This document shows, in pieces, positions 26,649-34,993 of a DNA stretch of 64,000 nt. Every line of letters begins with the position of its first letter. Position 1 is the stretch's first letter. A program made the translations under genes and the position numbers. The stretch comes from Rhodobacterales bacterium (GTDB taxonomy: Bacteria > Pseudomonadota > Alphaproteobacteria > Rhodobacterales > Rhodobacteraceae): assembly GCA_026400355.1 (NCBI GenBank), contig JAPLPE010000041.1:43230-107229 (forward strand), read 5' to 3'. The notes under the pieces were generated by a model. The model was not told the DNA's origin. It ran no database searches and saw nothing but the letters and a program-made list of their open reading frames with translations.

Positions 26649-27752
26649 TCAGGACACCGTTTCGACCTGCTGCGCGGCATGTGCGGCGGTTTCGATTCGT
26701 TTGCCTGTTGTCCCGTCAAACAACTGGACGACACATGGCGCAATCGCGATCCCGACTTCGTCGCCCGGTGCGATGGCAAGCTTGTCACCGGTGAGAACGG
26801 AAATTGCGATATCCTCGACAAGGACATGGGCGAGACGTGCGGACCCAAGTTCTTCGACAAAATCAACGCGGGCGCTGATCTGTCCCCGACCCGGCCCGGT
26901 CAAGGACAGCCGTTCAGGACGAAGTCCGACCTGCACCATCGTCCCATCAAGTCCCGACAGACCCGGAACCGGCAGGCGGATCCCGTTTTCAAGGATGACG
27001 GCACCCCCCTGAATCTCTCCGGGAAGAAAGTTCATGGCAGGGCTGCCGATGAAGCCTGCAACATAGGTGCTGGCAGGGCGTTCATAGATTTCCTCGGGCG
27101 AGCCGACCTGTTCGATGGTGCCCTTGTTCATCACGACAAGCCGGTCGGCAAGCGTCATGCCCTCTTGCTGGTCATGGGTCACGAAAACGCTGGTCGCGCC
27201 GATCCGGTTGTGGATCTTGCGTATTTCGTGGCGCATCTGCACGCGCAGGGTCGCGTCAAGGTTGGACAGGGGTTCGTCGAACAGGAACACCTTGGGTTCA
27301 CGGACGATCGCGCGGGCCATCGCCACGCGCTGCCGCTGCCCACCCGAAAGCTGGCCGGGCTTGCGGTCTAGAAATTCCGTCAGACCGACGCTGCCTGCGA
27401 CCATGGCCACCCGCGCCATGCGTTCGGCCTTTGCCACGCGTGCGACCCTGAGGGCATAGCCGATGTTTTCGGCAACCGTCATGTGGGGGTAAAGCGCATA
27501 GTTCTGGAACACCATCGCGCAACCACGTTCGCGCGGCTCAAGGTCGTTCACCACCTGACCCGCAATGGAAATCGTCCCGCCCGTCACGGCCTCGAGCCCC
27601 GCGATCATCCGCAGAAGCGTGGACTTGCCGCAGCCGGAGGGGCCAAGGATGACGACGAACTCTCCATCCATAATGGTCAAGTCGATACCCTGCATGAGCG
27701 CCTTTTCCTTGCCATAGGACTTGGAAACCTTGTCGATTCGGATCTCGGCCAT
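26649..27752 (-). CDS. ugpC: sn-glycerol-3-phosphate ABC importer ATPase
   Basis: ATPase of 367 residues for the Ugp importer (glycerol-3-phosphate and glycerophosphodiesters). Walker [14 protein letters not shown]-loop [13 protein letters not shown], signature [19 protein letters not shown], Walker [13 protein letters not shown] and [15 protein letters not shown] are complete. The C-terminal regulatory domain has [12 protein letters not shown] and AINFLPGE-like [11 protein letters not shown]. It lies 9 bp after ugpE and is the last gene of ugpBAEC. Confidence 0.93.
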   Translation of the reverse strand: MAEIRIDKVSKSYGKEKALMQGIDLTIMDGEFVVILGPSGCGKSTLLRMIAGLEAVTGGTISIAGQVVNDLEPRERGCAMVFQNYALYPHMTVAENIGYALRVARVAKAERMARVAMVAGSVGLTEFLDRKPGQLSGGQRQRVAMARAIVREPKVFLFDEPLSNLDATLRVQMRHEIRKIHNRIGATSVFVTHDQQEGMTLADRLVVMNKGTIEQVGSPEEIYERPASTYVAGFIGSPAMNFLPGEIQGGAVILENGIRLPVPGLSGLDGTMVQVGLRPERLSLTGPGRGQISARVDFVEELGSARLAHVLVEDIAISVLTGDKLAIAPGDEVGIAIAPCVVQLFDGTTGKRIETAAHAAQQVETVS

Positions 27753-27761
27753 GGCGGGCTC

Positions 27762-28691
27762 CTACTTGTCAGTGTTGATAAGGCCGCGCACGAACCAGCG
27801 CTGCATCAGGATCACGACCAGAATGGGCGGGACCATCACCATCAGGGTGGCGGCCATCGCAAGATGCCAGGTCGGCGTGCCGCCACCCGTGGTCAGCTGG
27901 TCCGGGATCAGGTCGCTCAGCTCGACCACCACAAGTCCATAGTTTGCGCGATCGGTGATGATCAGAAGCGGCCAAAGATACTGATTCCAGCTGTAGACGA
28001 ACATTATCGTGGCAAGTGCCGCCATGTTGGTGACCGAGAGCGGGATAAGGATGTCTCGCAGAAAGCGCAGCGGCCCGGCGCCGTCCATCTTGGCGGCTTC
28101 GACCAGTTCGTCTGGAATCGTCATGAAGAACTGGCGATAGAGGAAGGTTCCCGTCGCTGTGGCCACAAGAGGCAGGATCAGGCCGGTGTAGCTGTTCAGC
28201 AGGTTCCAGTTCAGTGTAACTTCGATTCCGGTCAGGGTCCGGATCAGCCACGAGATCCCGGTCCAGTCCATGATCACCTGAAAAGGCTGCAGCGCATTTG
28301 CGGCCACCGCATAGGTCGGCACAATCCGCACCTCGAGCGGGAGCATGAGCGTGATGAAGATCAGCCAGAAGATCAGCATCCTGCCCCGATAGTCGAAGAA
28401 AACAATGGAAAAGGCGGTGATGGCGGCCAGCAGAATCTTGCCCGCCACGACGCCGATCGCGACGATGAAGGTATTGACGAACTTTGTGCCGAAGTCTGAC
28501 CGCACCCATGCCTCGGTCATGTTTTCGCGCAGATGCGGCCCGGGCCAAACTTCGACGGGGGCGGTATTCACCGTGGTCAGGTCGTGAGTGGCCGCGACGA
28601 AGGCCAGCCAGAGCGGCACCGCCATGATCGCCACCCCCATCAGCAGGATGAGGTGGGTCAGCACGTTCAGCATTGGGGTGCGTTCAATCAT
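27762..28691 (-). CDS. ugpE: sn-glycerol-3-phosphate ABC importer permease
   Basis: Membrane subunit of 309 residues with six helices, coupling motif EAAKMDGAGPLRFLRDILIPLSVTNMAAL and the UgpE/MalG-type C-terminus MQRWFVRGLINTDK. The long periplasmic segment after helix 1 (TTVNTAPVEVWPGPHLRENMTEAW) matches the MalG class. Start ATG 28691, 11 bp after the ugpA stop. Partner of UgpA and UgpC. Confidence 0.93.
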   Translation of the reverse strand: MIERTPMLNVLTHLILLMGVAIMAVPLWLAFVAATHDLTTVNTAPVEVWPGPHLRENMTEAWVRSDFGTKFVNTFIVAIGVVAGKILLAAITAFSIVFFDYRGRMLIFWLIFITLMLPLEVRIVPTYAVAANALQPFQVIMDWTGISWLIRTLTGIEVTLNWNLLNSYTGLILPLVATATGTFLYRQFFMTIPDELVEAAKMDGAGPLRFLRDILIPLSVTNMAALATIMFVYSWNQYLWPLLIITDRANYGLVVVELSDLIPDQLTTGGGTPTWHLAMAATLMVMVPPILVVILMQRWFVRGLINTDK

Positions 28692-28702
28692 GGCTGTTCC
28701 CG

Positions 28703-29584
28703 TCAGGTGTAATGCACGCGGCGTTCCACATAGCGGAACTGGACAAAGGTCAGGGCGATGACGAGCCCCATGAGGATGATCGATTGCGCGGCCGCGCCCG
28801 AGTAGTCGAACCCCCGGAAGCCGTCGGAATAGATCTTGTAGACCATGAGGTCCGTGGCGCGTGCCGGTCCGCCGCCGGTCAGCGTATCGACGATGCCGAA
28901 ACTGTCGGTAAAGCTGTCCGTGATGTTGATGACAAGAATGAAGAAGAAGGTCGGCGCCATCAGCGGCAACTGGATATCTCGCATCCGGCGCATGACGCTC
29001 GCGCCGTCCATCGCGGCGGCTTCGGTCAGGCTGCGGGGGATGGATTGCAGTGCGGCAAGAAAGAAGATGAAATTGTAGGACACCAGTTTCCACGCCCCCG
29101 CGATAGTGACCATCAAGAGCGCCTGTGTTCCACTGACCGAAGGATCCCAGAGGCCGGGATAAAGCGTGTTGAGATAGGAAAAAAGGCCCGCGCCGGGTGC
29201 AAAGATGAACCGGAAAGCCAGGCCCACAGCGGGGGCAGCGATGGCATAGGGCCAGATCACGGCGAGCCGGTAGGCCTTGTAGCCGCGCAACTGACGGTCG
29301 GCGAACAGCGCGAGGATGAGCGCCATTCCCATGGCCAGCGCAGTTGAGCCAAAGGCGAACAGAAAAGAGGCGCGCACCGAGTTCCAGTAATAGGGGTCTG
29401 AAAGAATGTTGCGGAAATTCTGCAGGCCGACCCAGGTGTTGCCGCCGCCCCAGGGCTGTTCCAGGGTGAAGGCCCAATAGACCGCCTGAGCCGAGGGCCA
29501 GTAGAAGAAGACGAAAATGATCAGAAGCTGCGGCGCAACCAGCGCGGCCGCGATCCAACTCGTCTTGAAATAGGCGCGGCGCAT
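28703..29584 (-). CDS. ugpA: sn-glycerol-3-phosphate ABC importer permease
   Basis: Membrane subunit of 293 residues, six helices. Coupling motif EAAAMDGASVMRRMRDIQLPLMAPTFFF, preceded by AALQSIPRSLTE, and the segment LTGGGPARATDLMVYKIY typical of UgpA/MalF-type subunits. I start at ATG 29584 with GGGGGA upstream, rather than an earlier start that adds a Pro/Gly-rich, non-membrane leader. First permease after ugpB. Confidence 0.93.
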   Translation of the reverse strand: MRRAYFKTSWIAAALVAPQLLIIFVFFYWPSAQAVYWAFTLEQPWGGGNTWVGLQNFRNILSDPYYWNSVRASFLFAFGSTALAMGMALILALFADRQLRGYKAYRLAVIWPYAIAAPAVGLAFRFIFAPGAGLFSYLNTLYPGLWDPSVSGTQALLMVTIAGAWKLVSYNFIFFLAALQSIPRSLTEAAAMDGASVMRRMRDIQLPLMAPTFFFILVINITDSFTDSFGIVDTLTGGGPARATDLMVYKIYSDGFRGFDYSGAAAQSIILMGLVIALTFVQFRYVERRVHYT

Positions 29585-29644
29585 CGGCGGTCCCCCGGAA
29601 AAGGTGCGGCAGCCCCGGGGGGCTGCCGCATGATCAGGCAAGGA

Positions 29645-30973
29645 TCAGGGGAAAGACTTGCCCTCGTAGGTCTGGGCAAAGCGTGCCAGGATCGCGTTGC
29701 CGCGTTCGGCAGCGGTATCCAGAGCTTCGGCCATCGTCTTCTGACCGCTCAGTGCGGCCTCGACCTCGGCTTGCCATTCGGCGCGAATCTGGATGAAGCC
29801 GCCCAGGCGGATGCCACGGGTCAGATCGGTCGGCGGCGTCCAGGTCAGCGAAGTGATGGCGATCTCGCGGCCGGCAAACGGCGGGGCAGAGTAGAAACCC
29901 GAAGCGTTGAGTTCGTTGAAGGCAGCGTTGGTCACCGGGATGTAGCCCGAGTTTTCAAGCAGGAAACGCTGTTCTGCCGGGGTCGCAAGGAAGGCCAGAT
30001 AGGCGGCAGCCGCGGCATATTCCGCGTCGGTCTTGCCCGACAGAACCCAGAGAGAGGCGCCACCGACAACGGTGTTGTGCCGCTCTACCCCTTCGTAGGT
30101 CGGGATCATCTGCACGTCCCAGCCCAATTCCGGCGGGGCGATCTTGCCCACGGTGTTGTGGTCGGCAATCGACGAGAAGAAGATCGAACATTCGCCCTGG
30201 ACAAAGCTGTCGCGTGCCGAAAGGCCCGCAGCAGTGGTGCGCAGTTGCAGAAGACCTTCATCAAGCCAGCGCTTGATGTTTTCCATGTGCTGGACATGCA
30301 GAGTGGTGTTGAACAGAAGTTCGGTGTCCAGACCTGCGTAGCCGTTGTTGTTGCTTGCAACGGGGATGTTGTGAGCCATCGAGAACTGTTCAAGATCGAT
30401 CCAGGACGAGGGCGCATAGGCCATCGGGCATTCATGGCCCGCCGCCTTGAGCGCGACGAACGCAGCTTCCATGCCTTCCCAGGTCAGGGGGGCTTCGGTG
30501 AGGCCCGCATCGGCGAAATGGGCAGTGTTGTAATAATAGACGGGGGTGGAGGAGTTCCACGGCATCGAGAAGAACTGGCCGTTCGAGGCAGAATAGTAGT
30601 TGGCAATGCCCGGGAAGTAGTCGGCCCAGTCGATCGTGATGCCCTGATCGGCCATCAGCTGGTGGACAGGATAGAATTCGCCCGACAGCATGAGGTCGGC
30701 GGTGCCGGCGTCGAACGACTGCAGCAGGGTCGGGTGCTGATTGGCGCGGAAGGCAGCGATGGTGTTCTGCACGGCCTTTTCATAGCCGTCCTGGCCGACG
30801 CAGACGGCCTCATAGTCGGTCTGCGAGGCATTGAAGCGGTTGCAGGTCTCGAGAACCACTTCACCAAGGTCACCGGTCAGGCCGTACCAGTATTCGAACT
30901 TCACCGGTTCGGCCGAGGCGGCTCCTGCGATGACGGACAGCGCGGCAGCGCTGAAAAGCAATGTGGGTTTCAT
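29645..30973 (-). CDS. ugpB: sn-glycerol-3-phosphate-binding protein
   Basis: Periplasmic receptor of 442 residues; signal peptide MKPTLLFSAAALSVIAGAASA cleaved before EPVKFEYW. It closely follows E. coli UgpB: FEYWYGLTGDLGEVVLETCNRFNAS, TLLQSFDAGTADLMLSGEFYPV, SMPWNSSTPVYYYN (ligand contact), VVGGASLWVLSGK, RGIRLGGFIQIR and ALDTAAERGNAILARF. In E. coli UgpB binds glycerol-3-phosphate and glycerophosphocholine. Start ATG 30973 with AGGAGAG. Upstream, 190 bp separate it from the phosphoesterase gene and hold a further set of 11-bp repeats, so it may have its own promoter. Confidence 0.95.
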   Translation of the reverse strand: MKPTLLFSAAALSVIAGAASAEPVKFEYWYGLTGDLGEVVLETCNRFNASQTDYEAVCVGQDGYEKAVQNTIAAFRANQHPTLLQSFDAGTADLMLSGEFYPVHQLMADQGITIDWADYFPGIANYYSASNGQFFSMPWNSSTPVYYYNTAHFADAGLTEAPLTWEGMEAAFVALKAAGHECPMAYAPSSWIDLEQFSMAHNIPVASNNNGYAGLDTELLFNTTLHVQHMENIKRWLDEGLLQLRTTAAGLSARDSFVQGECSIFFSSIADHNTVGKIAPPELGWDVQMIPTYEGVERHNTVVGGASLWVLSGKTDAEYAAAAAYLAFLATPAEQRFLLENSGYIPVTNAAFNELNASGFYSAPPFAGREIAITSLTWTPPTDLTRGIRLGGFIQIRAEWQAEVEAALSGQKTMAEALDTAAERGNAILARFAQTYEGKSFP

Positions 30974-31053
30974 CAACTCTCTCCTGTTGGGAAGGCGTGG
31001 CGGCACGCTTTGGAGGTCGTATCGGCGCTGCGTAACGGCAAGACAGAAGGTGT

Positions 31054-31093
31054 TTGAACATTCCACTAAGGGTTTGCGACGGTTTGTTGACCA
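31054..31093 (-). promoter_or_regulatory. 11-bp-spaced repeats upstream of ugpB, candidate PhoB boxes
   Basis: Plus-strand half-sites TTGAACA (31054), ACTAAGG (31065, poor), GCGACGG (31076) and TTGACCA (31087) are phased at 11 bp, the same arrangement as at 26563 and 32821. They lie 81-120 bp upstream of the ugpB ATG. Three of four units fit; the second does not. Confidence 0.4.
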
Positions 31094-31163
31094 GAGTGTA
31101 AATCCGTATGACGACGGGCGGCGGCCGCGCCCCGAGGAGGCGGGCCATCGCCTGATGCAGAGA

Positions 31164-31952
31164 TCATAGAAGGCGGGCGTTGCCGTCGAGATAGTTGTCG
31201 AAATGAACCAGTGTATGGTCGGGGTCGGCCAGGACCACCCCCATCTGCGCCGGCCCTGACAACTCGTCCGGTTCGGGGGCATGTTGGCCCAACGGGATGG
31301 TGACACTGTAGTGCCCGCCGGCAATAGTGGTGAACGGAACCCCGTGCCATATCGCCGTCGAGGTATAGTGGACATGGCCTGCGATGACCTGCCGGATATC
31401 GGGATGGGTGGCCAGCACCTCGGCAAAGGCGGGGCCGTTCTGCAGGATGATGCTGTCAACGGCCGTGCGCAACGGATTGGCATGGTGGTGCAGGATGATG
31501 ATGACCGGGCGGTCCGCGGCCTCGGCCAGACGGTCGCGAAGCCAGTCAAGCTGGACCTGTTCCAGACGTCCGTCATGGCGCGGGGGCTGGATGGCGCTGT
31601 CGAGCAGGATGACTCGGTATCCCTTGATGTCGATGACCTTGTCTACAAAGCCGGTGGGTCCGGCCATTTCGGTGCCAAAGACATCAAGAAACGTGGCGCG
31701 GTCGTCATGGTTGCCGATGGTGATATGGACCGGCATGGTCAGACCGGAAAGGATGTCTTTCAGGCGGACATAGGCCTCGTGTTCGCCCAGATCGGCAAGA
31801 TCCCCGGCGATGGCTACGAAATCCGCATCGCCGTGTCGGGCATTGATTGCCGCGACGCCTTCGCGCAGACGCGCGGCGGTGTCGAGCGTCAAGGACTTCT
31901 GGCCGTCACGGAGGATATGCAGGTCACTCAGGACCACGATTTTGAGTGTCAT
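31164..31952 (-). CDS. Calcineurin-like phosphodiesterase (GpdQ/CpdA type)
   Basis: Cytosolic dimetal phosphoesterase of 262 residues. All metal motifs are present: LSDLHI (D10, H12), IAGDLAD (D51), IGNHDD (N81, H82), LHHHANP (H155-157) and AGHVHY (H193, H195). Class III cyclic-nucleotide phosphodiesterases and GpdQ glycerophosphodiesterases share this pattern. In an operon with ugp, a glycerophosphodiesterase role is more likely than cAMP hydrolysis. Its ATG overlaps the isomerase stop by four bases. Confidence 0.9.
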   Translation of the reverse strand: MTLKIVVLSDLHILRDGQKSLTLDTAARLREGVAAINARHGDADFVAIAGDLADLGEHEAYVRLKDILSGLTMPVHITIGNHDDRATFLDVFGTEMAGPTGFVDKVIDIKGYRVILLDSAIQPPRHDGRLEQVQLDWLRDRLAEAADRPVIIILHHHANPLRTAVDSIILQNGPAFAEVLATHPDIRQVIAGHVHYTSTAIWHGVPFTTIAGGHYSVTIPLGQHAPEPDELSGPAQMGVVLADPDHTLVHFDNYLDGNARLL

Positions 31953-32773
31953 TGGCCAAGCCCCCGGTCGGAAAGGAACTTCATCGAGGCCGCAATTCCC
32001 GCCTTGTCGCGCAATTCAAGGATCAGACGTGGCTTTGCCTCCAACGCGGATAGCGCCCGAAACACTGACGGCCAGAGAATCGTACCTTCACCCAATGCCC
32101 AATGCCGGTCAGCAAAGCCATCGGCGTCCTGCAGGTGGACATGATCGAGATGGTTCCCGGCGGCCCGGACAAAGTAATCGACGGGAGGGGCCCCCGTTGA
32201 TCCACGCGCGTATTCAGCATGGCCGGTGTCGATCGAAAGCTTCACCGCGTCCGAATTGAAGCTTTGCGCCAGCCGCAACCGGTCAAGTGGGTCGATATCC
32301 TCGATGTTTTCAAGGACCAGCGTCACGCCCTGATCCTCGGCCCGGGTAACGATGCTGCGCAACGTGTCGTGGACATTTTCGATCACGGTGCTGCGGGCCG
32401 TCGGGTAGTTGTCAAGATTGTTGTAGTCCCAGGTTGTGTACGGAGAATGGATGACCATTTGCGTGGCACCTGTGACCGCGCAGATATCGAGACCCGAATT
32501 CATACGCCGTGTAACCAGCTTGCGGATGTCGGCATCCAAAGAGTCAATCGTGAAGCCCCAGAACGGCCCATGGATCCCGAGACGACCCCGGAAACCGCTC
32601 AACAGGCGGCGCGCCTCGTCTGCATAGGGCACCCAGTCACCGGATATGACTTCGGGCTCGTGAAAGGTCTGCAATTCAAGATCGCGGTCCTTTTCAAAAA
32701 GCCAGTCGCGGTACTGGGCAAGTTCGGGCACGGCAAGGGCCGCGCCAATGACGGGAAGGGGGGCTTGAGACAT
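31949..32773 (-). CDS. Sugar phosphate isomerase/epimerase family protein
   Basis: TIM-barrel protein of 274 residues of the AP-endonuclease-2/xylose-isomerase-like superfamily. Visible sites: LGIHGPFWGF, MVIHSPYTTW, LVLENIEDIDP (metal Glu), KLSIDTGHAEYA, DHVHLQDADGFADRHWALGEGTI and LILELRD. These supply the usual metal ligands (His, Glu, Asp, His, Glu). ATG 32773 has AAGGAG nine bases upstream. As the first gene of the ugp operon it could process a sugar or polyol phosphate released from an imported phosphodiester such as a glycerophosphoinositol; this is speculative. Confidence 0.8.
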   Translation of the reverse strand: MSQAPLPVIGAALAVPELAQYRDWLFEKDRDLELQTFHEPEVISGDWVPYADEARRLLSGFRGRLGIHGPFWGFTIDSLDADIRKLVTRRMNSGLDICAVTGATQMVIHSPYTTWDYNNLDNYPTARSTVIENVHDTLRSIVTRAEDQGVTLVLENIEDIDPLDRLRLAQSFNSDAVKLSIDTGHAEYARGSTGAPPVDYFVRAAGNHLDHVHLQDADGFADRHWALGEGTILWPSVFRALSALEAKPRLILELRDKAGIAASMKFLSDRGLGQ

Positions 32774-32820
32774 CTTCGGCAACTCCTTGATCCAGGTTCC
32801 TCAATGCCTAAGGGGCGGGC

Positions 32821-32849
32821 ATGACGGCTGAATGAAGCCGTGATGATCT
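32821..32849 (-). promoter_or_regulatory. Three 11-bp-spaced repeats at the head of the ugp operon
   Basis: Plus-strand ATGACGG (32821), ATGAAGC (32832) and ATGATCT (32843): each starts ATGA and they are phased at exactly 11 bp. On the minus strand the best unit is CCGTCAT, six of seven matches to the PHO half-site. It lies 48-76 bp upstream of the isomerase ATG, where an activator such as PhoB would bind. Confidence 0.55.
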
Positions 32850-32947
32850 TCTTGTATTGAATGTTTGAAAGGCGTCGGGGAACGGTCGGGGTAAGTCAGG
32901 GGGCAGGTCCGGGCATGACGCAGTTAATCCTTGCGGTTCCGCAGATA

Positions 32948-32959
32948 GTGTATATACAC
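32948..32959. promoter_or_regulatory. Palindrome GTGTATATACAC upstream of the RHH gene
   Basis: Perfect 12-bp palindrome in AT-rich DNA 35 bp before the RHH gene ATG, followed by CTATAC, a further half-site-like match. Ribbon-helix-helix proteins bind short palindromes as dimers of dimers, so this may be the operator or a parS-like site of the cassette. Evidence is position and symmetry only. Confidence 0.45.
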
Positions 32960-32994
32960 AAGATATCCTTTAACTATACAGATTGGAAAAACTC

Positions 32995-33336
32995 ATGGGC
33001 AAGAACAAGTCGTCCAGCAAGGAAAAGGGCAAGAGCAGCCAGCTTGTCATCCGGATCGACAAGGCGGAGCGGACGGCGTTCGTATCGCTTTGCGAAGCAC
33101 TGGATACGAGCGCCGCGCGGGAAATCCGGCGGTTCATGCGGGAATTCGTCGCGGCCAATGCGGCGCGCGCGGATACGGGCGAAATCCATTCAGTGATCGG
33201 GGACGCCGCCAAGCCCGTCGTTGCGGAAGCCGCAGTGGCCGAGAGCGCCCCGCTGGATGCCGGCCCGTCCGAGTTGCAAGAATCCGAGGTTGCATCTGAA
33301 AAACTCGCGAAGGCGAGGCGACGCGTCAAGGCCTAG
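32995..33336 (+). CDS. Small ribbon-helix-helix-like protein
   Basis: Protein of 113 residues. It starts with a basic, flexible tail (MGKNKSSSKEKGKSS), then a short strand SQLVIRID (16-23) and helices KAERTAFVSLCEALD and SAAREIRRFMREFVAAN, the pattern of a MetJ/Arc/CopG ribbon-helix-helix fold; the rest is an Ala/Glu-rich, probably disordered tail ending ARRRVKA. RHH proteins with a basic N-terminal tail (ParG, Omega) are partners of ParA ATPases in type Ib partition systems, and a ParA follows two genes later. I chose ATG 32995; a TTG at 32983 would add four residues. An antitoxin role is possible, but no toxin gene is adjacent. Confidence 0.7.
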   Translation: MGKNKSSSKEKGKSSQLVIRIDKAERTAFVSLCEALDTSAAREIRRFMREFVAANAARADTGEIHSVIGDAAKPVVAEAAVAESAPLDAGPSELQESEVASEKLAKARRRVKA

Positions 33337-33466
33337 ACTGCCGGGCCTTTGAACGGCCCGCCGGGTTGCTGTTTCGGCCCGTGATTGCGGGGGCTCGACC
33401 CTGAAACCGGGTGCCGCCTTGTGCCTGCGAGAGCGGCCCGGTGTGCCGCCCGAGGAATGATGCAAG

Positions 33467-34993
33467 ATGCAGCCAGCCGCCGACTCCTATCTTTTCACGG
33501 AACTTGATGCGGACGCGTTCGCGACCAATCCGGTGCCCAATCTGACCATGGTCCGGGTCCAGACCAGCGCGGCAATTCCCTTTGTCGTTCTGGACCAGTT
33601 CGGCCAGCCACTTCGCCTGTCGGGGCGAATACTTGTCGAGACAGCAGCCGAGCTATCGCTCCTGTCGCCCGACACGCAGGTGGCGCGCCAGCCTACCGCG
33701 CGTTCCGGACCGTTTCTGGCGGATTTTGCTGATGGTCCTGTCCGGCGGGCCTTGGGCAACCTGTCACCGCTGCGCAGCTTTGCCGCTGTTGGAGCGGGTA
33801 CCCTGCAGCATGTCACGGCCGCCTTTGTCGACAAGGAAGGCAAAACGCGCTGCCGCGTCGTGACGGACATCCTGAAGTCGTCACAAGGACGGGTCGTCGT
33901 TCTGGCGCGGATTTCTGGCATGCGGGGCTATGAAAAGGCGCTTGCTGCGGTACGGCAGCATGCCGTGGTCTGTGGCGGCGAGCCGTTTGACGCAGGCGAC
34001 GTTTACGACGCGCTGTGCCCCGAACTTGTCACCTATGAATCCAAACCCGAGGTGTCCTTTGCGCCCGGTGATCCCGCCTTTAGTGTCGCGAGCGATATCA
34101 TTGCCGCCTACATCCCCGTGGCCCGCGCCAATGAGGCAGGCGTGGCCGATGACATCGATACCGAGTTTCTGCACGACTACCGGATCGCCCTGCGCAAGAT
34201 CCGGTCGGTCCTCAGCCTCTTCAAGGGCGTCTATGAGGAAGGCCAGACGGCGGACCTGAAGGCACGTTTCGCAAAGCTGATGGAGCCTACAGGGCGGTTG
34301 CGGGATCTGGATGTCTATCTACTCGAAAAAGGAGCCTACTACGATCTCTTGCCGATGAGCCTGCATGGCGGGCTGGATGCGCAGTTCGACGTGGTGACCC
34401 GCGAACGAAAGTCCGCAAAGGCGCGGCTGGCGCGGCATCTTCGCAGCAAGGCTTACGAACGCGAGATCACAGAACTTGCCGCACTCTTTGCCAAGAAGTC
34501 GGTCCTGGAACCGGGCCCGCATGCTGACATGGCCACAAAGAGCTTTGGCTGCGCCCTGATCAGGAAACGGTACCGCAAGATCTGCCGGATCGCCGAAGGG
34601 ATCAGACCAGACTCGCAGCCTGAAACGGTACATGCCTTGCGCATCGAATGCAAAAAGCTGCGTTATCTGATGGAGTTCTTTGGTCAGCTGTTCCCGAAAG
34701 AGGAGTTCAGATCCCTGACCAGGCCGCTCAAGGAACTGCAGGACAACCTGGGTTTGGTCAATGATTACGCGGTGCAGCAGGTCAATCTGCAACGACTGCT
34801 AAAAGGATCGGGCAAGGCGAACCCGGTCGGCGATATGGACATCGCCCAAAGCGTCGGTGCGTTGACAGCCGTGCTTCATCAGCGGCAGGTCGCGGAACGG
34901 GCGAAAACGGTCGAGAGTTTGCGGCGGTTCAACAGCCCGGCGGTTCGCAAGACGTTCCGTAAACTATTCCACGCGCGGAAGGACAGGACATGA
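33467..34993 (+). CDS. CHAD-domain protein, likely polyphosphate-binding
   Basis: Protein of 508 residues. Residues about 205-500 form a CHAD domain: conserved His in FLHDYRIALRKIRSVLSLF (H236) and ETVHALRIECKKLRYLMEFF (H389), plus GRLRDLDVYLLEK (277-289). The many Lys/Arg on these helices fit the known role of CHAD domains in binding inorganic polyphosphate; several CHAD proteins coat polyphosphate granules. The first 200 residues may be a degenerate CYTH domain (RCRVVTDILKSSQGRVVVLARI), but the ExExK signature is not visible. The stop overlaps the ParA start (ATGA), so the two are tightly coupled. About 130 bp separate it from the RHH gene, with no strong terminator. Confidence 0.85.
   Translation: MQPAADSYLFTELDADAFATNPVPNLTMVRVQTSAAIPFVVLDQFGQPLRLSGRILVETAAELSLLSPDTQVARQPTARSGPFLADFADGPVRRALGNLSPLRSFAAVGAGTLQHVTAAFVDKEGKTRCRVVTDILKSSQGRVVVLARISGMRGYEKALAAVRQHAVVCGGEPFDAGDVYDALCPELVTYESKPEVSFAPGDPAFSVASDIIAAYIPVARANEAGVADDIDTEFLHDYRIALRKIRSVLSLFKGVYEEGQTADLKARFAKLMEPTGRLRDLDVYLLEKGAYYDLLPMSLHGGLDAQFDVVTRERKSAKARLARHLRSKAYEREITELAALFAKKSVLEPGPHADMATKSFGCALIRKRYRKICRIAEGIRPDSQPETVHALRIECKKLRYLMEFFGQLFPKEEFRSLTRPLKELQDNLGLVNDYAVQQVNLQRLLKGSGKANPVGDMDIAQSVGALTAVLHQRQVAERAKTVESLRRFNSPAVRKTFRKLFHARKDRT

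Noticed and set aside
33337..33466. Hairpin CGGGCC-TTTGAA-GGCCCG as terminator between RHH and CHAD genes
   Set aside because: Short stem and no T-tract; the genes may still be co-transcribed.
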